From assembly GCA_963920765.1 (NCBI GenBank), contig OY987243.1, forward strand, positions 31,309,060 to 31,373,059: a stretch of 64,000 nt of DNA. The letters are read 5' to 3'. Below, piece after piece: positions 53,570 through 64,000 of this stretch (position 1 is the first letter of the stretch; the number at the start of each line of letters is the position of its first letter). The position numbers and the translations under genes were made by a program. This DNA is from Ulota crispa (taxonomy: Eukaryota; Streptophyta; Bryopsida; Orthotrichales; Orthotrichaceae). The notes below the pieces were generated by a model that was not told the DNA's origin, did not search any database, and saw only the letters and a program-made list of their open reading frames with translations.

Positions 53570-54269
53570 AAACCTCTACCAGGAGCTATGTATCTCAAAT
53601 TCACAATTGTAGTTCTTTGCATCATTTCTATTGCCTCAAACTCTAAACCACAAAAAGGTATCACAAATTACTCAAGGGTTTTGCAACATGAAATTAATTT
53701 ATGAGGACCCCATGCATCCAAGGATCTAGGAGCCCTTCTTATTTGTTGACAAATTAGGGCTGAAATACTAAAGTGGTTAATGAAATGAGGGTTGAGATTC
53801 TTGAGAATCATCCCTTTGTGGTTGTTGAAAAAGTGGGTTCAGGGTTAAACGTGTCTGGAAAGAGTATCATAACTTAGTTCAGCAATAATTAAGAGTGAGG
53901 GAAGAGGGACCAGGAATTTATTTTGGTTTGGTCAAGCTGAAGCAACATGCACGTTGGAATGCACGCAAAATAAGGAATATTGGAATGAATTATTCATGTG
54001 TGCACATTCATCCGCAAAATCAGCTTCTATTAGTAGCTTTCATCCAAAATTTAATGAATCTTAAGTTCCTTTGAGAAGGACTTAGCAACTTCATCCAATT
54101 TTTCAACGGATTCTTTTTAATGTTAAAACTTAAGATAGCCAATGTCAAAATGAGGTAAGATTGTGGCAAATTTAGTTTAGCAATTTTTAATTGAGTAGGA
54201 TTTCGATAGACAAGTGACGTGGTTGCAGCATACTCTTTCAAAATTTGCACTAGATTTTGTTCCACTTGA

Positions 54270-54582
54270 CATAACATTTAGTAGCACTAGTAAAGGCTGC
54301 CCTCTCTCCAAGAGAATGGCATGGAATATTTCACACCATTCCATCCACTTGGATGAAATGGTGTGGAATATTTCACACCCTTCTTTAACTATGGGACACT
54401 TGGCTGAATTTGTCGAAGTTTATGAAATGGAGGCTTAGTTCAGTGCACACACGTTGAGGGGGTCAAACGTGTTAGAAAATAAAAATAAAAAATAAAAAAT
54501 AAAAAAATTGCCAAGATGAAGTTCGTGAATGATACTTGAAGAGAGGGAAAGGCAGCCTCTCTTTAGGCTACTGAATGTTATG
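54270..54582. mobile_element. MITE with CATAACATTYA ends and central palindrome (E1)
   Basis: Ends CATAACATTTAGTAGC and, inverted, CATAACATTCAGTAGC. A palindrome built on TGGAATATTTCACACC lies at about 54316-54378. It aligns with 59941-60271. An AAAAT-rich tract lies near 54476-54507. Confidence 0.82.
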
Positions 54583-54586
54583 GAGG

Positions 54587-54914
54587 TAAGGTAAGAGGCT
54601 TGTAAACCGACCATCTAAGAGCCAAAACTAAATTTTGGGGAGGTGACACTTCTTGAAATATATTTTAGTAATTTCTTTTGAAAGACAAGAGGAATTGGCA
54701 TCTAACTCAAGTTATTTTATATTTTTTAGAGCAATGTGGAATTAGTTATGAAATTTTGAAGTGGAAAAGTTAGGGCTTTAAAATGGATCACTTTCTCAAA
54801 TGTACATCCACTATACATTTTTGAAAGGCTGTGAATAAGGACATCTACCGGCGGAGTTCATTTGGGGAGGTGAGTAGTTTTAATGCCCTAATGGAGTATG
54901 AACCTCTTACCTTA
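54587..54914. mobile_element. AGGTAGGAGGCTC MITE (C2)
   Basis: Ends TAAGGTAAGAGGCTT and, inverted, TAAGGTAAGAGGTTC. It begins four bases after the end of E1. Body matches C1 and C3. Confidence 0.82.
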
Positions 54915-55939
54915 GAAGGTACTTAAAATGATCCTTTACCAACTGATTTGCACTTCTAGGAAGTTGCGTTCTTTTACTTATATTTTAGTACATACTCCCT
55001 ATGTCCCATTATTAAGCTCCAAAAAACTTCTCCATGAGGGATTAATTGCATTTTAGTCATTGTGCTAGTGACCAATGCATTCTAGAATCAATATACCACC
55101 TACCAAACATTTGCAAAACCTCAAGTTTTTATGTTTCTGTTTAAACACCCAAATTTCATGTAAAAAGTTCTATATTTATGCGTAGTTTGTGAAGACTATC
55201 GGCACCTCATTATTTTAGTCTTTGTACTAATGAGACATGCATTCTAGAATCAATATACCATCTACCAAATGTGTGCAAAATCTCCAGCTTTGATGTTTCT
55301 GTCCCAAATTCCATGCAAGAAGTATCATATTTGTACATGTTGCTAGCTCCTCATTATTAATGATTTAAAAATTAGTAGCAACAATAATACCTCATATGGG
55401 CAAGGCCAAGCTTGTTAGGAGAAGACTGCTCTCTAATTGCTTAACTTGCCCCCATGAGATCATTGGACATGACAAATGCTTTATCAACAATTAAAATTAG
55501 CAAAAGAAAACTTTAATGGGAAAGAACTATGCCTAATTTGGAGCTTTATATTGAACAGTGGGATGAATGAAGTTAGCATCCAAATTAAGTTATTATTAAA
55601 AATCTGATGTTGAAGTGGTGAAGTGCTATTAGCACATCCATTGCAATGGTTGAGTCTTATGAATCACGAAAAGAAGGGCACTTGTACGTGTAAAGAGCAA
55701 GGCGTCTGCTCATAACTTCAAAGATCAAATTTGTAAATGGCCAGGCGAAGATATGAGCGACCATGAAATAAGAAAGTAAGCTTAACCTACATCTCTTTTG
55801 CAAATAAGCTAATGTGTTTAGATGACAACCAAATAACATTTATTAAGGCTACAAGAGAGCTTCTAAAGATGATATGTGCCATGAATGCTTAATCTCTAAA
55901 CGTCTGAGCGTGTCGTTGCAATCAGTACAGTACAAGGTT

Positions 55940-55970
<31 letters not shown>

Positions 55971-56976
55971 GGAATAGATTCACTTCTTTACTACATTTGA
56001 GATTAACAAAGAAGTTGGAGAACAGACCAAAGCTACTCTAGTTAGCTACTTGAAATTCCAAACTAAAATTTCTTATTGGTAGCACATGTCAATTATAGGA
56101 CACCATATGTACTATGCCCTATGGTCATTTAAGGGCTAAAAGAGTCCAGCTCTTCAATGTCCATTATCACAACATTGAAGAATATAATGTGTACTTTGGT
56201 GAATCCAATGTGTACTTTGGTGAATCCAATGTATACTTTTACTTTTAGAGCCGAGTTTTTTCCAAGCCTCCTATCTTAACCTCCTCACCTTGTTCTATGA
56301 AAACTCACTTTAACATTTGAATTGCCACCCATCTACATTGTAAATTTGGCTTGGTCCCATTACTTGTTGACACCGCAGCTAGAATACAAGTTTGCCAAAC
56401 AAATCTAATAATCTAATCATTTGAAACCAAAAAAATGTTCTTTGTTATAGTGAATTTTGTTTAAAATTAGTATTTTAAAAAAATTAAGGAACTTTCAAAA
56501 TGATCAAATTCCAAAGTATGTTAAATTTGATTGATTTTTGAATGAAACAATGTTTTATTCTTCAACTATGGTATGATAGCTTTTAGCAGGAACTACGTAC
56601 ATGTACCTAATCCTCGTAGAGATTTGTCATTCTTTTCCAAAATATCAAAATTGAGGTGCTCTTTCACATCATTTAATGAAAGGTTTTTTTCTTAGTAGAT
56701 TAATGGTGTTATTTACATGAATGTCAGCAAATCTGTTATAAAGCAACGATCCTAAAATTGGTGAGACCATATTTATGAGCCACTCTATTGGGCAGGGTCA
56801 CCTTTAGCACTTTGTATAGCAACATACGTACTCCCTCCAACAAGAGAGGCCTCACTCAAATTTTTAAAGGATTTTGACATAGAGATTTTTTCCATTTGAA
56901 TAATAATAATAATAATAACACTAGTTATATATATATATGTATATGTACATGTGTATATATATATGTATATATATGT

Positions 56977-57020
<44 letters not shown>

Positions 57021-58499
57021 AGTGTACATGCAAGAAGAGATTGATTTATAACTTGTGAAGCTTATAAGCGTACCAACAATCACAAATTTCCTTGTAAGCA
57101 AGGTTATTGAAACCAAACAAGGAGGGCTAGCAATCACAAACTTTTTTGATGAGGTTTAAATCTTATAGAAAATTGTTGGTTATCAACACTTAACTAACAT
57201 TTGCACTTGCAATCAAAACAATTTAGTATGCACAATGATGATAGACTATAAGATTGTTATAGTTGATGCATTGTTCCATTTTGGAGGTCCAATTTTAAGC
57301 AAGGCAAGAAGCAAGGTTAAAAATTTATACAAGTGGATAGATGCCTGCCAAATTTTCTAAATAAAACATTTACATAACCTTCACGTTGAAAACGTTGTAT
57401 ACAATTTTGATGAAAATGGCATTTGTAAACTCTAAGCAAATTGCAAATATCCCACAATTAAGCCATGTGACTAGAATCACAGGCACTAGTGAAAAAATCA
57501 ATCCATCAAGGTTCTTGACCCATGTTTGAATTGCAAGAGAGCCTTCTAATGGTTGATTCTAAGGTTATTCACTTGGTTATACAAAGCAAGATTTTGATAA
57601 GATCTAGTAGATCCTTGTCTATTTAATAAAATCAAAGGAAAAGTGCTTGAATACCCTTGAAGTTTGCAATATTTACATAGATATTCTTGCTTTTTCAAAA
57701 GTTGCACATATACCCTTAGACCATAATTTTTAGGCATTTAATTTGTTGTGCTTGTAATTTCTTCATGACTAATGTTGAAGAAGGGAATGTAATGAAACAA
57801 AAAAGAAGCAACATGTGCGTAAAGGAGGAAGGGAAGTGATATGCTCAACAAAACCCACACCAGAAAACTTTGGTCTAAGGATATTTAAGTAATTTAAAAA
57901 AAACAGGAGTATCTATCACTTGACTGATTTATTTTTTTGATTCTAGATGCAAAGCAGTTACCACGAGGCATTTTTCAAGGTGCAACCGTTCTCTAAACAA
58001 TGAACAACAAATGTGTCGTGGTGACTATTTGACTTAGTTAGGCTTTGGGTTTTGAGTTTAGGCTAACACTCAACAACCCATCTCAGGTGAGCAACTGAGC
58101 ACAGCCATACTTGATAACTTAAGCGATTCAATGACAAACTACAAAGAGTCTAAGGCAATGTATAGTTTTCTTGTGTAGGAAGATAAGAAATATTGGGACT
58201 GTAAATTTTTCATAAATTCATTTACAAAAATAAATTTTGGGAGTCAAAAAGTGCGTTAAATCCATTATCAACCTCTATATTCATGCAATTTTGATAACAA
58301 CCAAATTATTTTTTGCTCATTACTTCCTACTTTTTTGTTCACCACATTGGAAAATGTGGCTTGATTTAAGTGATCCAACCTTGAAAAGGACAATAAAATG
58401 CATTCCAAAACTTGACTGAAAACCCAACTCTGCTAAGATTAAAAATAGCACCCCCTTTAGGTTGGGTATGGGGCGTTGTTGACAATGGGTGCCTCCACC
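54915..58499. other. AT-rich DNA with microsatellites, no gene recognised
   Basis: Contains (AT)n at 55945-55970 and an AT/GTAT tract at about 56930-57020. A decayed, inverted relative of the 240-bp TTAA element lies near 55970-56139. No supported coding region. Confidence 0.55.
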
Positions 58500-59603
58500 T
58501 TAACCCTTAAATTTTTTAGCCATTTTGAAGGTGTTTTGGACCTCAATTTTGTAAGTTACAAAAGGGTGAAGCTTAAAAAACAATGAGTCAATTTTAGGCC
58601 AAAGTATCCATAAGATCTTGTAGAAAGCCAAGTCCTTATCATCTCTACAAAGTTTGGTTTCAATCCAAGGGTTCTATTGGAAGATTATAACAAAAATATA
58701 ATTGGTACTACAAAGAAACCAATGTTCTGGAGTAGTTGAAATTGTGCTTTGATTGGCTCTTTTGCACACATAACATTTTAAAAAGTTGGCATCTTATGCT
58801 CATTCTCAAGGTAATCAAGTTCCACACGCGTAGAAACAAGTCTTGTATTTTTAGGGTAAAAAATAGGGGAAATTACAAATAGGGACACAAAAATGTAAAA
58901 TATTACAAATAGGGGCGCAGTTTCAAAATAATTACAAATAGGGGCACAATATTAAAAAAATTGTAATTTTTTGTAGTTTTTTTTGGTTTGGACATTGGTT
59001 GATTTAGACACACCACATTAAAAGTTAGCTGATTTCCAATAAACTTAAAAGTCTCTCCAAATCAAGCCTAAATAAAGAAATTTTAGTATAGGAGATGACA
59101 ATTTTTGAAAACTTTAAATTTTTTTGGAAGTTGACTAACATTTAATGTGATGTATCTAAATCAACCTACATCCAAACCAAAAAAAAAAAAAATTTTGAAA
59201 TTGTGCCCCTATTTGTAATTATTTTGAAACTACGTCCCTATCTGTAGTATTTTACGTTTTTGTGCCCCTATTTGTAATTTTCCTTAAAAAATAAGTGAGA
59301 AAATGGTCTTGCATTAATGACCACTTTACCCTTAAATTTCAAAAATTGTGAGTAAAATAGAAAACTTTCACAAATCTAGGGTCAAAATTTAACACTACAA
59401 CTCCAAGACCACACATGGTTTGAAAATTTATGTAAATTCAACGGTGACTCTTTTTTTAAATTTGAAGACACCCCTACATAGCTAACTTGTTTATCTTTCA
59501 AATGAGTCAAAGTTCAAGTGACTCTTCACATTCTTAAGGTCATAAATGACATTGCTAAAAACCAATCGACCCAATTTGGGTCGATGAAAAATTGAAGGGT
59601 TAA
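58500..59603. mobile_element. TTAA-bounded element (P8), 1.1 kb
   Basis: Left end TTAACCCTTAAATTTTT; right end, inverted, TTAACCCTTCAATTTTTC. TTAA is intact on both sides. It is interrupted by the long-TIR element at 58864-59283. Confidence 0.7.
58864..59283. mobile_element. Element with about 85-bp inverted repeats nested in P8
   Basis: Both ends are built of repeated ATTACAAATAGGGGCAC-like units (three per end) in inverted orientation. The centre is AT-rich. About 420 bp, non-coding. Confidence 0.8.
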
Positions 59604-59802
59604 TACAATAGTTGATAGTTGACGTTGAGCATCACGTGAAATGTCAAGTCGAAAAAATGTGTATAAAACATGACTACTCTAGCAGTGGCAAGTGCAACCA
59701 AGGAACGTCGGCCGAGAGGTTTTTGGACAAAACTCACCCCCCATTATGGGATATCACACATACTTCGTTTCATTGAAAATGATTCCAACGAGGAACTACC
59801 AC

Positions 59803-60458
59803 TAAGGTAGGAACACCCATAAACGTCAGTATCTCCATAATCGTCATCTCTAAAATCTTAGAAAATTTGTGGAAGTGAATAGATGTAATTACAAGGATGT
59901 ACAACATGTGGACATGAAATCTTAAAAGTGGTTATGGGCGTAACATTCAATAGCAGTTAGCCTCATTGTCCTCTCTCCAACTAATGAGTGTGAAATATTC
60001 CACACTCTTTCATCCAACCGGATGAAAGAGTGTGGAATATTCCACACCCATCAGTAGCTAAGAGGACACTTGGCTGAATTTGTCAAAGAATCCATGAAAG
60101 AGAGGCTCAGTTGAGAGCACATACGTTGATGTGGGGGCTAGTCATGTCAGAAGAAAAAAAAAAAGAAAAAAAAATGTTTTTTTTTGTTTTTTTTTGTTCT
60201 GCCATGATGAAGTTTGTGAATGATACCTGAAGAGAGGGAAAGGCAGCCTCTCTTCAAGCTACTGAATGTTATGGGTGCAATGGTTGTTTGCTCTTAAAAA
60301 ATCCATAACTTATTCTCAAAGTATCCAAATAATACATTCAAAAGTGCAAACTCATTTTTATTCTGTTCCTAATAGGATCCTATAATGTGCTAGTTCTTTA
60401 TTAATAGTCATCATGTTCAAAACCCTTTAGTTTGACGTTTATGGGTGCTCCTACCTTA
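59803..60458. mobile_element. AGGTAG MITE (B3) split by another element
   Basis: Ends TAAGGTAGGAACACCCAT and, inverted, TAAGGTAGGAGCACCCAT. The outer parts match B2; the middle (59941-60271) is an inserted E-family element. Confidence 0.85.
59941..60271. mobile_element. E-family MITE (E2) inserted into B3
   Basis: Ends TAACATTCAATAGC and, inverted, TAACATTCAGTAGC. The flanks read tatgggcg before and tatgggtg after (the last overlapping the end), an apparent target duplication of up to 8 bp, as in hAT elements. A 60-bp palindrome of TGTGGAATATTCCACAC type lies at about 59988-60047. Confidence 0.82.
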
Positions 60459-61245
60459 GTCCACAATTCCACATCCAGTACACTACTGATTTGTTGAGGT
60501 TGGCAATGCATGTGTTCAATAATCATGGACTTAATGCCCACTTCCTCGGTTGGTACCAGAGAACCCAATTGCTTATTGTTGCCCTTTAAATGAATGGCAA
60601 TTTTGCATGAGGCTCAGTAAATGGGGCAACCTTGTCCTTCATGTTTTGTAGTTTGGTAGGTCCTCGTGCTTCTAAAGTCACAGCGTTTACACTCACTATC
60701 TAGCACACATAGGCAACAACTAATGGCCACAACACTGCAGCTCTCCTGAGCTTAGTACTCTATGACAGTGTTCATAAATGTGGCAAAATTTCTTATAAAA
60801 TTATTTCATAGTTACCAAGATATCGTGAACACCACAGTAGCAATTTTGAAGTTTTAGCAATTTTGACAATTTTAGCAGTTTTTAAGCACTTGAACTATTT
60901 CAGTAAGAGCATCGCCAATGCACCACTCTAAACAAAGCATTAAATATTTTAGTATCTTTTGCTTGGTGTAAAATAAGAACTTTGATTATTATTGTTGGAA
61001 ACCTAAAATTTATTTCTTTGAGTAATTATAATAATATTTGGATTTGGAAATTGGACAACCAACATAGAGTTCATTGAAAGTAAGCTAAAAAAATAAAAAA
61101 ATAAAATGAGCCATTCCAAATTATGTTTAAGAAGAAAATCCATGGCAATTGCACAACAAACTTTGAAATTTTAGTGTACCATTGCCATGGGTTTTCTTTC
61201 TTAAACATGATTTGGAGCAACTTATTATACAACTAAGAGCAAACA
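60459..61245. other. No gene; one inverted repeat
   Basis: Arms of about 35 bp (ATCCATGGCAATTG near 61138 and its inverse near 61190) fold back at 61116-61215. Nothing else recognised. Confidence 0.5.
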
Positions 61246-61575
61246 TAAGATAGGAGGCTCATAAATTGACCACCTAAGGGCTGAAATTAAAAGTTGGGGA
61301 GTTGGAACTTCTTGAAATATTTTTCAGTAAATTTCTCTTGAAAGACAAGAAGAATTGGCATCTAACTCAAGTTGTTTCATATATTTTAGAGCTTTGTAAA
61401 AATAGTTATAAAATTTTGAAGTTAAAGTGGAATAGGGCTCTAAAACCGCCCACCTCCTCAAATGTACACTGCTTGTACATTTTGAAAACCTATGAAAACC
61501 AGAATGTACAGACAAAATACATTTTAGAAGGTGGGCGATTCTAGAACCTGGACAATTTATGAGCCTCCGACCTTA
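61246..61575. mobile_element. AGGTAGGAGGCTC MITE (C3)
   Basis: Ends TAAGATAGGAGGCTC and, inverted, TAAGGTCGGAGGCTC. Body matches C1 and C2. Confidence 0.82.
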
Positions 61576-62230
61576 TATGTTGGCCTACCCAGATAGAACA
61601 AACAAGTTTTTAGTGTAAAATTGTTTGAAGTTTCTAGGTTTTTGTACCGGAATCAAGCATCAGAATCTGCCTAAACAAGCACCGCTTTGGATTTCAGATC
61701 TTCACACATCACCATGCTTCCCATAATTCCATGATAATAACTTTTAATATTTTAAACTTTCTTTGCATTGTACCAATCTTCACTTGGTCAGGGTGAATTG
61801 ACCCTTCATTGCCTTGGCTTGGATGAATGGAGCTAGGATCTCAATCAACTACTTTGTTCTTTGTAGGGTCAGGGAGAAAAGTGAGGATGCTATTTAGTGA
61901 GCATAAAATGGTGAGTCATGAGGGATGAACAAGATTTCTGAGAGTGGAAATCAATTTTGAGCTCAAAATCAATGAAAATTTTAAAAAAGCAACAAGTTTC
62001 TAGAAGAAGATATTTTAAAATGCACAATTTTAGGTGAAATTTAGTATTTTGACAAAAATCTAGGCTCACAGCTCAAGATTCAAGGATCCCTGCTCATGAT
62101 CTAGCATTCCCCAAGAGAAAAGTTTTGCTTTCCCTCATTTCAAAAATTGTGAGAGTTTGAAGATTTGTCAGTAGGCAATTGGATTTGGAAATTTTGAATT
62201 CTTGTTTGGATTAAAGGATTTTGATTGATT

Positions 62231-62751
62231 TAAGGTAGCCGCACCCATAGGCAAAGGTGTCTCCATAACAAATATTAATAAAACTAGTTATGGGTGATGA
62301 AGTGATGGTTGTGGGTGACTAAGTGATGGTTGTGGGTGACTAAGTGATGGTTGTGGGTGACTAAGTGATGGTTGTGGGTGACTAAGTGATGGTTGTGGGT
62401 GACTAAGTGATGGTTGTGGGTGATTAAGTGATGGTTGTGGGTGACTAAGTGATGGTTGTGGGTGACTAAGTGATGGTTGTGGGTGACTAAGTGATGGTTT
62501 TGGGTACCCCATCTCACTATTAAAGAACCAATAAGCCTTGTTTTTAGCATCTCTTATACATGGCTTTACATTTTCATTGATTTTGAACTTTGAAAAATCT
62601 TTGTGAACAAATGCTTGTAGCTGGATCCTCTAAATTGATGCCAATATTTTTAGTTTCCTCTTGCTAACTTACAATATTTTTTTCAAAGTTAGCCAATTGT
62701 TTTACCCAATCCAAACTCCTTATTTCCACGCTTATAGGTGTGGCTACCTTA
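62231..62751. mobile_element. AGGTAGCCGCACCCAT MITE (A3) with an expanded tandem array
   Basis: Ends TAAGGTAGCCGCACCCAT and, inverted, TAAGGTAGCCACACCTAT. Same body as A1 and A2, but it is longer because of ten tandem 21-bp units. Confidence 0.88.
62291..62503. repeat. 21-bp tandem repeat, ten units, inside A3
   Basis: Unit taagtgatggttgtgggtgac, nearly perfect. A1 and A2 have only one or two diverged units at the same place. Open frames across it are due to the length being a multiple of three. Confidence 0.93.
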
Positions 62752-62875
62752 CTCTCTGAACCTCCAAAAATGAATTGAATTGACCAACTCCACAATTGGG
62801 CAAATTTTTATTTTCACCCTTATTTGTAAAAAAAACAAAGTGTTTCCTTCCTGACCCAAAAACATGAATGCGCAA

Positions 62876-63098
62876 TAAGGTAGGAGCACCCAATGCCGCT
62901 CATGCACTCAGTGTCGTTAGTCTGTGCACCAAGCATTCATTTTGGAACCCAAATGCATACTTGTCATAGATAGCTTATTTTTCTTGTTAGAGAAAATAAG
63001 CTATCTATGGCAAGTCTGCATTTGGGTTCCAAAATGAATGCCTGGTGCACAGACTGACGGCATTGAGTGCATGAGCAACATTGGGTGCTCTTACCTTA
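62876..63098. mobile_element. Foldback element with AGGTAGGAGCACCCAATG ends
   Basis: Arms of about 100 bp are close inverted copies meeting near 62985. It begins TAAGGTAGGAGCACCCAATG and ends in the inverse. The ends belong to the AGGTAG group. Confidence 0.85.
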
Positions 63099-64000
63099 AT
63101 TAGAGCCTTGGAGACCCCTTTCATCCAAGCGGGGGGCAATGAAGGGGTCAATTTGCCCCAACTATCTTCCCTTTTGATCTTGAAAAAAAACTGGCAAATT
63201 TTGGCCAAAATCTTACCACCACTTGAACACTAAAAAATCTGGGTAAAAGTGATGAAATTGTAAAATCCCTCTCAATCCTCAAATAGGTCACCAAATATGA
63301 GTAAAAGTCAAGTGCATTAGCTTGTTTTTTAGGAATGAACATGCAAACATGGATGAATTTACTGTCCGTTCTGATGTCTTTACCTGCATACATTCTACAG
63401 TGCTTGTTGCTTGACCAATGAAAAATAAAAAATCCGTGCTCTGGGTGGTCAACGTGGTCAAGCAAAAAGTAGGAATGGTTAAAGGCATCCTGTGTGGCAT
63501 GATGAAGAAAAACGCAACCCTACAGTTTAGGTATTAAATGTTGTACACTCATGGGTTAGAATTTAGAAATGGTTATTTGAGGTGAGCAAACCGTGCTTTG
63601 CAAAATGGGCATGATACTTGACATTCTCTAACAAACTAGCCTACCAACAACATTTGTTCAAAGGCCATGCCTTGTATTTTGAAAACCATCTTGAAACACT
63701 GTATTCATGAAAGGCTACGTGCCTTATGAGATCATCATAAGTGACATTTTTACAAGTTGAAGAAAAGATAGTTATTGTTTGTGACAAATGTGAAGCGCAT
63801 TACGATTTTATGGAAAAGCATGTTTACGTTGCAATTATCCATTAAATGAATAATGAAATTCTTTTGCGTTTGATCACTTTTTTTTTGGTTTGTTTCCCTG
63901 GTCCAATTCAATTGCTTTCTCTATACTGTTAAACAGGATGATATGCTTCCCTTTGTGTCCTTTTCCAAATAAGTTAAAAAATTGAAGGTAAATTGTAAGG
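63099..64000. other. No gene recognised
   Basis: AT-rich, only short unsupported ORFs on the minus strand. Confidence 0.5.

Noticed and set aside
57546-57737. Short minus-strand ORFs in 55-58 kb
   Set aside because: Near random length for AT-rich DNA, no ATG support or domains.
62291-62503. CRISPR-like array
   Set aside because: The 21-bp units are contiguous with no unique spacers and sit in a MITE of a plant genome.

Overview
The window looks like nuclear DNA of a green plant, probably a non-seed streptophyte. This rests on five spliced or plant-type genes (a peroxisome-targeted acyl-activating enzyme, a DUF3143 protein of the plastid/cyanobacterial type, a family GH1 beta-glucosidase, the small subunit of molybdopterin synthase, and a VIT/VTL iron transporter), GT-AG introns, TTTAGGG-type repeat stretches, and AT-rich spacers crowded with DNA transposon remnants. 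The lineage is inferred; no species is claimed.

Layout. 1-10322: a Ty3/gypsy LTR retrotransposon on the minus strand, with LTRs identical wherever compared and two intact ORFs (gag-protease, then RT-RNaseH-integrase); the window starts inside its 3' LTR. 11707-13362: an intronless, GC-rich AAE gene ending in a PTS1 signal. 13681-18802: a candidate 5.1 kb piggyBac-like transposon bounded by TTAA, holding a decayed DDE_Tnp_1_7 transposase and a second decayed ORF cluster. 18.8-31.1 kb: transposon-rich DNA with the DUF3143 gene (coding exons at 23.5 and 24.6-24.9 kb). 31133-37376: an 11-exon beta-glucosidase gene on the minus strand; its sixth intron contains a complete MOCS2A/CNX7 gene on the plus strand. 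37.7-44.3 kb: transposon-rich. 44305-46973: a three-exon VTL iron transporter. 47-64 kb: no gene recognised, but many MITEs, several nested, plus minisatellites.

The most notable pattern is the set of short non-autonomous elements. At least eight stretches of 0.24-1.1 kb begin TTAACCC(C/T)T and end in the inverted form with TTAA at both edges (some edges decayed to TTGA or TCAA). That is the signature of piggyBac-type transposition, and the window also carries a piggyBac transposase relic with related ends. A second large group shares the terminus TA-AGGTAG and includes full-size, foldback and tandem-expanded members. A third set has TTA target duplications of the PIF/Harbinger type. Nesting gives relative insertion ages at several places.

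The ordinary genes do not form a functional cluster. They act separately: peroxisomal acyl-CoA formation, an uncharacterised plastid-type protein, glycoside hydrolysis, molybdenum cofactor synthesis and vacuolar metal transport. Coordinates of introns and element ends were read by eye from splice consensus, reading-frame continuity and inverted repeats.
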